A stretch of DNA of 25,212 nt from a bacterium. Lineage in GTDB: Bacteria; Bacteroidota; Ignavibacteria; Kapaibacteriales; UBA961. A program made the position numbers and the translations under genes. Numbering within the stretch: the stretch's first letter is position 1; every line of letters starts with the position of its first letter. The notes under the pieces are model-generated. The model was given only the letters and a program-made list of their open reading frames with translations, was not told the origin of the DNA and did not search any database. Positions 21,853 through 25,212 of this stretch are shown piece after piece. Location of the stretch: the NCBI GenBank assembly GCA_022844575.1, contig JALHLL010000002.1:8346-33557 (forward strand), read 5' to 3'.

Positions 21853-23418
21853 ATGAATTTTTCAGTTGGTATAAATAAGTCAAACGGGGGGAATGGTTTT
21901 ACAACGGAGGACAACTTGGGCAAACATATTGATACTTTTAATCTCTTTCCTTCTTTATCGGATAAGAAATTACAACAAAAAAGAAAACAAATATTAGACA
22001 ACACAGAGTTACAGAACGATCCGAAAGCTATAGAGTTATGGGAACAATGTCTTCAACTTATTAGGGACAATATCGGCGACCAGATGTTTAAAACATGGTT
22101 TGCCCCCACAAAAGCATTACGTTGGGAAAAAGAGATACTAACAATATCAGTACCCAGTCAGTTTTTTTGCGAATGGATAGAGGAGCATTACTTTGCCTTG
22201 TTACGTAAGGTAGTTTGCCAGATACTCGGTGAAAAAGCAAAACTTCAATACCAGGTTGTTGTTGATAAAGGAAAACACTCCTTAGAAGATAGGGCGATTA
22301 AATTGCCGGCATTGCGTACACCACCGGTTCCGAGTGCAGGGCAAGCGGCGTTGCCATTCATTAATGCGCCGCAGTTGCCGCAGCAATATCCTACATATCT
22401 GAATTCACGGTATATATTCGATAATTTTATCAGGGGTGACTGTAATCAACTTGCAGTATCGGCTGCTTTGGCAGTGGCGGAACAACCCGGTAAAACACGT
22501 TATAACCCTTTGTGTATCTACGGTAGTACCGGACTTGGCAAAACACATCTTGCTCAGGCAATAGCAAACCATGCAGTACAGAACAATCGTAATCAGCGTG
22601 TGTTTTACACCAACTCCGAACGTTTTACGATTGAATATGTGAGCGCCATTCAGAACAATAAGGTAAATGACTTTACGAATTTTTACCGCAGCATAGATGT
22701 TCTTATAGTTGATGATATACAGTTTTTTAGCGGCAAAGAAAAAACACAGGATAATTTCTTTCATACATTCAATGCACTATACCAAGCTGGGAAACAGATT
22801 ATCCTTACCAGCGACAGATCGCCTAAAGATTTGATAGGTGTGGATGACCGATTGCTTTCACGTTTTCAATGGGGACTAACTGTAGATATTCAGCCACCCG
22901 ATTATGAAACACGATTGGCAATTATTCAGCGTAAAAGTGCTGATGAGGGTTTTGAAGTACCTTCAGATGTTGCAGAATATTTGGCAAGACACATACAATC
23001 AAGCGTTCGTGAAATCGAAGGAGCTCTTATTAGTCTTTTGGCTAAAGTATCTCTCGATAATCGCGAAATGACCTTACAACTTGCAAAAGAGGTTGCACGC
23101 GATAATTCGGGAAGTTCGAATTCAAATACCCGACAAATTACCATCGACGATATAAAAAAAGAAACAGCCACCTACTTTAAATTGACTTTAGAGGCATTGG
23201 AGGGTAAAACCCGCAAGCATGAAATTGTTTTGGCAAGGCAATCAGCGATGTATTTAGCCAAACAATTAACCAATTCGTCATTAAAAACTATTGGAGCCAA
23301 TTTTGGCGGACGCGACCATACCACAGTACTCCATTCATGTGAAATGATTGACAATTATTTGAAAATGGATAATAATGTACAATCTGCCATACAGAGTATT
23401 ATGAAAAGACTTGGGTGA
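21853..23418 (+). CDS. dnaA: Chromosomal replication initiator protein DnaA
   Basis: The product (521 residues from the ATG at 21853; a GTG at 21841 adds four) binds DnaA boxes at oriC, opens the origin and loads the helicase. Domain I is seen at ELWEQCLQLIRDNIGDQMFK, then TWFAPTKAL. The AAA+ core has Walker A GSTGLGKTH (224-232), Walker B VLIVDDIQFF, sensor 1 LTSDRSP, DDRLLSRFQWGL with the arginine finger, and sensor 2 VREIEGAL. Domain IV carries KTRKHEIVLARQSAMYLAKQ and the signature GGRDHTTVLHSCEMI. Odd point: about 55 residues precede domain I (KSNGGNGFTTEDNLGKHIDT and onward), longer than usual; no ATG lies closer to domain I in frame. Followed by a terminator. Confidence 0.98.
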   Translation: MNFSVGINKSNGGNGFTTEDNLGKHIDTFNLFPSLSDKKLQQKRKQILDNTELQNDPKAIELWEQCLQLIRDNIGDQMFKTWFAPTKALRWEKEILTISVPSQFFCEWIEEHYFALLRKVVCQILGEKAKLQYQVVVDKGKHSLEDRAIKLPALRTPPVPSAGQAALPFINAPQLPQQYPTYLNSRYIFDNFIRGDCNQLAVSAALAVAEQPGKTRYNPLCIYGSTGLGKTHLAQAIANHAVQNNRNQRVFYTNSERFTIEYVSAIQNNKVNDFTNFYRSIDVLIVDDIQFFSGKEKTQDNFFHTFNALYQAGKQIILTSDRSPKDLIGVDDRLLSRFQWGLTVDIQPPDYETRLAIIQRKSADEGFEVPSDVAEYLARHIQSSVREIEGALISLLAKVSLDNREMTLQLAKEVARDNSGSSNSNTRQITIDDIKKETATYFKLTLEALEGKTRKHEIVLARQSAMYLAKQLTNSSLKTIGANFGGRDHTTVLHSCEMIDNYLKMDNNVQSAIQSIMKRLG

Positions 23419-23440
23419 AAACCCGGGATAATGCAGCGAT

Positions 23441-23469
23441 ACAAAGGACATCCGAAAGATGTCCTTTGT
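23441..23469 (+). terminator. Rho-independent terminator after dnaA
   Basis: ACAAAGGACATC (23441-23452), loop CGAAA, then GATGTCCTTTGT (23458-23469): a perfect 12-bp stem followed by TATTTTA. The remainder of the gap to 23715 holds no gene that I can support. Confidence 0.92.
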
Positions 23470-23530
23470 TATTTTACTAAGTGCCTTTATTACAAGTATT
23501 ATACAATTTCCTTTCAAAATTTCTCATTCT

Positions 23531-23539
23531 TTTTGCACA
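23531..23539 (+). promoter_or_regulatory. Single DnaA-box-like site downstream of dnaA
   Basis: TTTTGCACA fits TTWTNCACA, and a weaker CTATCCACT lies at 23601-23609. Two sites do not make an origin; chance occurrence is quite possible in AT-rich DNA. Confidence 0.25.
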
Positions 23540-23715
23540 ATCGACACAAATGCGTACTTTCACGTATTCCGATTGAACATAAAACTACGTTTTTTCGTAA
23601 CTATCCACTACTAAAGTATAAAACCTATTCATTCTGTTCTTTGGCGAATATTCACCAAGCTGAGTTCACGGCATAGTAGTTGAGATTTTTTCTTATCCTT
23701 AATGGGTAAAATGCT

Positions 23716-25212
23716 ATGAAAAACATCTTCTTATCGCTTTCAGTATTACTTTACGGGTTCAATGCCATAACGGCTACCCCAGTTAAGGATGAAGGCGAAT
23801 ACCATAGAATCAATCGTTCCTTAGAGATTTTCGGCTCGATGTTTCGCGAGGTTTCCACCAATTATGTTGACCTTATAGATGCCGAAAAATTCGTCCAAAT
23901 TGGTATGGAAAACATGCTTAGCGAACTTGACCCATATACGAAAATTTATGAAGAAGGTGAAAACGACGATTTGGATGTATTAACAACAGGCAGTTATGTA
24001 GGTTTTGGGTTTAATGTAGGCGTTCGTGATAGTGTATTAACAATAACGGATATCTACGAAGGTACGTCAGCCGAAAGGAACGGATTGCGCATAGGTGACC
24101 GACTGATTAAAATTGACACAGCTTTTGTTCAAAATGTAACCAGTGCCGGCTTAAGAAAACATACACGCGGTAAAGAAGGTACTACCGCCATCTTTACGGT
24201 ATCCCGCGAAGGCATGACCGATATGTTGCGCCTTGTGCTTACACGTCAGACCATTATTGTAAAGAATGTTGCCTATAGCGGTTTTGTATTCGATAGTATA
24301 GGGTATATTCAGCTTGAACGATTTTCAAGAAGAAGTGCGGATGAGGTTCGTGCAGCAATCATAGAATTACGTGAGAAAAGACCTTTAGCAGGTCTTATAC
24401 TCGACCTTCGCGATAATCCGGGCGGATTGCTTGAGGCAGCTATCGAGATAGCAAAGATATTTGTACCTACAGGTAGTACGGTGGTTACGACCAAGGGAAG
24501 AGAAATGAATGAAAACAAAACATATCGTTCATCCATAAACCCTATGGAACCCGATTTGAAATTGGCAATATTGGTCAATAAAAACAGTGCGAGTGCAAGC
24601 GAAGTTTTAGCCGGTGCAATACAGGATTTAGATAGGGGTATTATTATTGGGGAAAATTCATTCGGGAAGGGCTTGGTTCAAACAATAGTACCGTTGCCCT
24701 ATAACTCCACCTTAAAAATGACAACTTCAAAATACTATACACCGTCGGGCAGACTGATACAGAAATTTGATTTTGCACGCAAACAAAAAGGGCTTAAACA
24801 AATTGCCGATACAGGTAGTTTGTTTTATACAGTCAACGGTCGTCCTGTTCGCGATAAGAACGGTATTACACCCGATGAAGAAGTAATTACACAAGAAATG
24901 CCGGCGGAGATTTCGCGCTTTATCAAATCATCGTCTATATTCCGATTTGCGAATGAATATGCGGCAAAAATCAATGATTTGCCGAAAGACTTTACCGTTA
25001 ATAAAAAAGTATTGAAAGAATTTGAAGAATATGTAGCCGCTAACGATAAACAAAAAGACGGCATACAAATGCAGTTGCAGCAATTAAAAAATAATGCGGA
25101 ATCGCAAGGATATTCATCGAAAGTTCTATCCCAGATTGAGCAGATAGAAAAACTTATAGAAAGAGAACAAAAAAGTAAGGGCTTTGAGAAATATCCTCTT
25201 ATTATCGCGTCG
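23716..25212 (+). CDS. S41-family C-terminal processing protease (CtpA-like), 3' end outside window
   Basis: ATG at 23716 opens a frame of 499 codons that runs off the window. A signal peptide (MKNIFLSLSVLLYGFNAITA) points to the periplasm. After a helical N-part with LLSELDPYT-like MLSELDPYTKIYEE comes a PDZ domain (about 90-170: GSYVGFGFNVGV, EGTSAERNGLRIGDRLIKID). The protease core has ILDLRDNPGGLLEAA, NKNSASASEVLAGAIQD and SFGKGLVQTIVPL. The serine-lysine dyad is S293 and K318, with the 25-residue spacing of E. coli Prc. The C-terminal region contains YYTPSGRLIQ and helices expected to regulate activity. Such proteases trim or degrade periplasmic proteins. It stands alone after dnaA. Confidence 0.95.
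   Translation, partial: MKNIFLSLSVLLYGFNAITATPVKDEGEYHRINRSLEIFGSMFREVSTNYVDLIDAEKFVQIGMENMLSELDPYTKIYEEGENDDLDVLTTGSYVGFGFNVGVRDSVLTITDIYEGTSAERNGLRIGDRLIKIDTAFVQNVTSAGLRKHTRGKEGTTAIFTVSREGMTDMLRLVLTRQTIIVKNVAYSGFVFDSIGYIQLERFSRRSADEVRAAIIELREKRPLAGLILDLRDNPGGLLEAAIEIAKIFVPTGSTVVTTKGREMNENKTYRSSINPMEPDLKLAILVNKNSASASEVLAGAIQDLDRGIIIGENSFGKGLVQTIVPLPYNSTLKMTTSKYYTPSGRLIQKFDFARKQKGLKQIADTGSLFYTVNGRPVRDKNGITPDEEVITQEMPAEISRFIKSSSIFRFANEYAAKINDLPKDFTVNKKVLKEFEEYVAANDKQKDGIQMQLQQLKNNAESQGYSSKVLSQIEQIEKLIEREQKSKGFEKYPLIIAS

Noticed and set aside
23431..23676. 81-codon plus-strand ORF after dnaA
   Set aside because: It reads through the dnaA terminator hairpin and has a low-complexity aromatic-rich composition, with no ribosome site.

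Overview
The window reads as a chromosomal stretch of an AT-rich member of the Bacteroidota/FCB group, perhaps a deep-branching lineage (inference only). The evidence is a HmuY-family lipoprotein, a DUF6252-like lipoprotein, several short lipoproteins with Cys at the lipobox, few strong Shine-Dalgarno sites, and several TAnnTTTG (-7) promoter elements typical of Bacteroidota, the best one in front of the tRNA-Gln/prs genes.

Layout. 1-2.3 kb: an ECF sigma factor overlapping (ATGA) a downstream gene cut by the window edge, then creD with a strong terminator. 2.4-5.8 kb: a HmuY-like lipoprotein, a multi-membrane-span GT-C type protein and a flavin reductase-like FMN protein. 5.9-9.4 kb: a DUF6252-like lipoprotein, a second unrelated lipoprotein, a decayed duplicate of the first (frameshift plus internal loss) with its conserved upstream region, and a helical repeat protein of unknown role. 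9.4-12.3 kb: a GT2 glycosyltransferase and the housekeeping unit tRNA-Gln(UUG)-prs-rplY, ended by a clear terminator. 12.6-17.9 kb: mltG, an exported TldD/PmbA-family protein, and an exported GH13 alpha-amylase-like protein that has lost its acid/base glutamate and other active-site residues. 18.1-21.4 kb: a cassette with a beta-class DNA methyltransferase, a convergent gene in the restriction-enzyme position, and a small HTH controller (C) gene with a recognisable C-box. The cassette lies between a truncated and an intact copy of a small membrane-protein gene. 21.8 kb to the end: dnaA and the start of an S41 (CtpA-like) protease.

The most interesting object is the 18.2-20.7 kb cassette. Its order (M, convergent with R, C immediately upstream of R, C-box upstream of C) is that of a C-protein-controlled Type II restriction-modification system. 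The 348-residue protein in the R position shows no PD-(D/E)XK, HNH or GIY-YIG signature that I can see. It carries spaced motifs resembling the DHH/RecJ phosphoesterase fold: DSDG, an isolated D, GHH followed by QPNN, and a late VDG. If correct, this would be a restriction system using a DHH-type nuclease. This is inference from motif spacing and needs structure comparison.
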